The notes below the pieces were generated by a model. The model had not been told where the DNA came from. It made no database searches and worked only from the letters and a program-made list of their open reading frames with translations. DNA of 6,306 nt from Acidobacteriota bacterium. Its GTDB lineage: Bacteria > Acidobacteriota > Thermoanaerobaculia > Thermoanaerobaculales > Thermoanaerobaculaceae. This document shows, in pieces, positions 5,688-6,306 of this stretch. The stretch is from positions 1-6,306 of the forward strand of contig JAJXUY010000098.1 in NCBI GenBank assembly GCA_021782525.1. Reading direction: 5' to 3'. A program made the translations under genes and the position numbers. How positions within the stretch are numbered: the first letter of the stretch is position 1; each line of letters begins with the position of its first letter.

Positions 5688-6306
5688 TCAGTGACCCCAG
5701 CCGTCGTTACCACACCCGCAGTTGCTCTGCCCCCACGTGGCGGTGTTGCTCGTCGGGTAGCTGTTGATGCGCAGTCCCTGGTTGCCCGAGGGGAGCTGCA
5801 GGTACGGGGCGGCGTCGGTCGCGAGCACCCCATTGATCGAGCTGCTATTCGACGGGCAGACCAAGAGCCCGGGCCGGGCGGTGCCGTGTGGGATCGCGCT
5901 GTGGCAGTTGAAACACTTGATGGGCCCGCCGCTGGGTGGACTGGTAGTGTGCTGGCTGAGGGTGTGTCGTGGAAAGCGACTGTTGGCAAAGGTGGCGCTG
6001 TGGCAATTGGCGCAAAACGTCCCGGCTGGCATCCCAGAGGTCGTCCCCCCAACGGTGCCGTCCCACTTGGTGTTGGGCCCCTTGAGGATGAAGCCCGCGG
6101 TCGAGCCGTGCGGGCCGTTGGGGTCGGCGGTGTTGTCGGATTCGTGGCAGTCGCTGCAGGTCATTGTGCTGGTGCGCGTCCACGGCGACAGGATGTTGGA
6201 TGTTGCGCCCAGGTTGCTGCCGGCCGAAGCCAGGACTGGGTGGTAACTGCCGTAGTTGCTGCCAGAGTTCGTGTTGTTCGGGTTGAACTCGCGCGCGGTG
6301 TCGGTC
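5688..6306 (-). CDS. Multihaem c-type cytochrome, C-terminal part (5' end beyond window)
   Basis: The frame is open from the right edge of the window to TGA at 5688, at least 205 residues, and starts outside. An internal ATG at 6162-6164 is not the start: coding sequence of the same character continues upstream with REFNPNN (6293-6273), YHPV (6245-6234) and LSPW (6191-6180). Three canonical haem c attachment motifs are visible: CSDCH (6158-6144), CANCH (6014-6000) and CFNCH (5915-5901). Nearby histidines in NGPHGS, FPRHTLSQH and IPHG are candidate distal ligands for bis-His haems. Patterns such as EFNPNN...YHPV, GPHGS and FILKGPN are, from memory, recurrent in large secreted multihaem cytochromes of Geobacter-like bacteria, so an extracytoplasmic electron-transfer role is inferred. 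The tail ends CGCGNDGWGH, which is not a CxxCH site. It is the first visible gene of the maturation operon and the obvious client of the ResB/CcsA pair about 16 bases downstream. Confidence 0.9.
   Translation of the reverse strand, partial: TDTAREFNPNNTNSGSNYGSYHPVLASAGSNLGATSNILSPWTRTSTMTCSDCHESDNTADPNGPHGSTAGFILKGPNTKWDGTVGGTTSGMPAGTFCANCHSATFANSRFPRHTLSQHTTSPPSGGPIKCFNCHSAIPHGTARPGLLVCPSNSSSINGVLATDAAPYLQLPSGNQGLRINSYPTSNTATWGQSNCGCGNDGWGH

Noticed and set aside
4772..5767. Long plus-strand open frame (about 331 codons) opposite ResB
   Set aside because: The product is rich in Arg, Gln, His and Pro with no recognisable domain, while the opposite strand encodes a clear ResB protein. It is a GC-driven antisense frame.
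1..6306. CRISPR array, insertion sequence or other mobile element
   Set aside because: No regularly spaced repeats, no terminal inverted repeats with a transposase and no recombinase gene are visible.

Overview
This is a GC-rich bacterial window (by eye about two thirds G+C) with five protein-coding genes and almost no spare DNA. GTG starts and G-rich Shine-Dalgarno sequences are common. The multihaem c-type cytochrome resembles, from memory, the large extracytoplasmic cytochromes of Geobacter and other Desulfuromonadota-like anaerobes. Together with a separate ResB/CcsA pair (System II cytochrome c maturation), this suggests a respiratory, probably anaerobic or facultative, environmental bacterium: a deltaproteobacterial-type lineage or a similar high-GC group such as Methylomirabilota/Rokubacteria. 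The lineage assignment is an inference.

Layout. Positions 1-1368 (+) hold the 3' two thirds or so of a P-type cation ATPase, closest in motif pattern to the P3A (plasma-membrane H+-ATPase) group; its phosphorylation motif lies before the window. About 205 bases of intergenic DNA follow, with one stem-loop, and separate it from a convergent block. That block (6306 down to 1574, minus strand) reads, in order of transcription: the C-terminal part of a multihaem cytochrome c; a ResB-like cytochrome c assembly protein; a CcsA/ResC-like haem export and ligation protein; a small lipoprotein of unknown function; and a B12-binding radical SAM protein of the BchE type (anaerobic Mg-protoporphyrin monomethyl ester cyclase family).

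The last three junctions are identical 4-base start/stop overlaps (ATGA, GTGA, GTGA), and the first gap is about 16 bases, so the five genes look like one translationally coupled operon. The simplest reading is a self-contained cytochrome module: a secreted multihaem client, the two-protein System II synthetase that attaches its haems, a membrane-anchored accessory lipoprotein, and a tetrapyrrole-family radical SAM enzyme. The last pairing is the most interesting point, because no chlorophyll-pathway gene is visible. A BchE relative coupled to haem attachment raises the possibility of a modified tetrapyrrole or another uncharacterised step. No CRISPR array, tRNA, rRNA, transposase or attachment site was seen.
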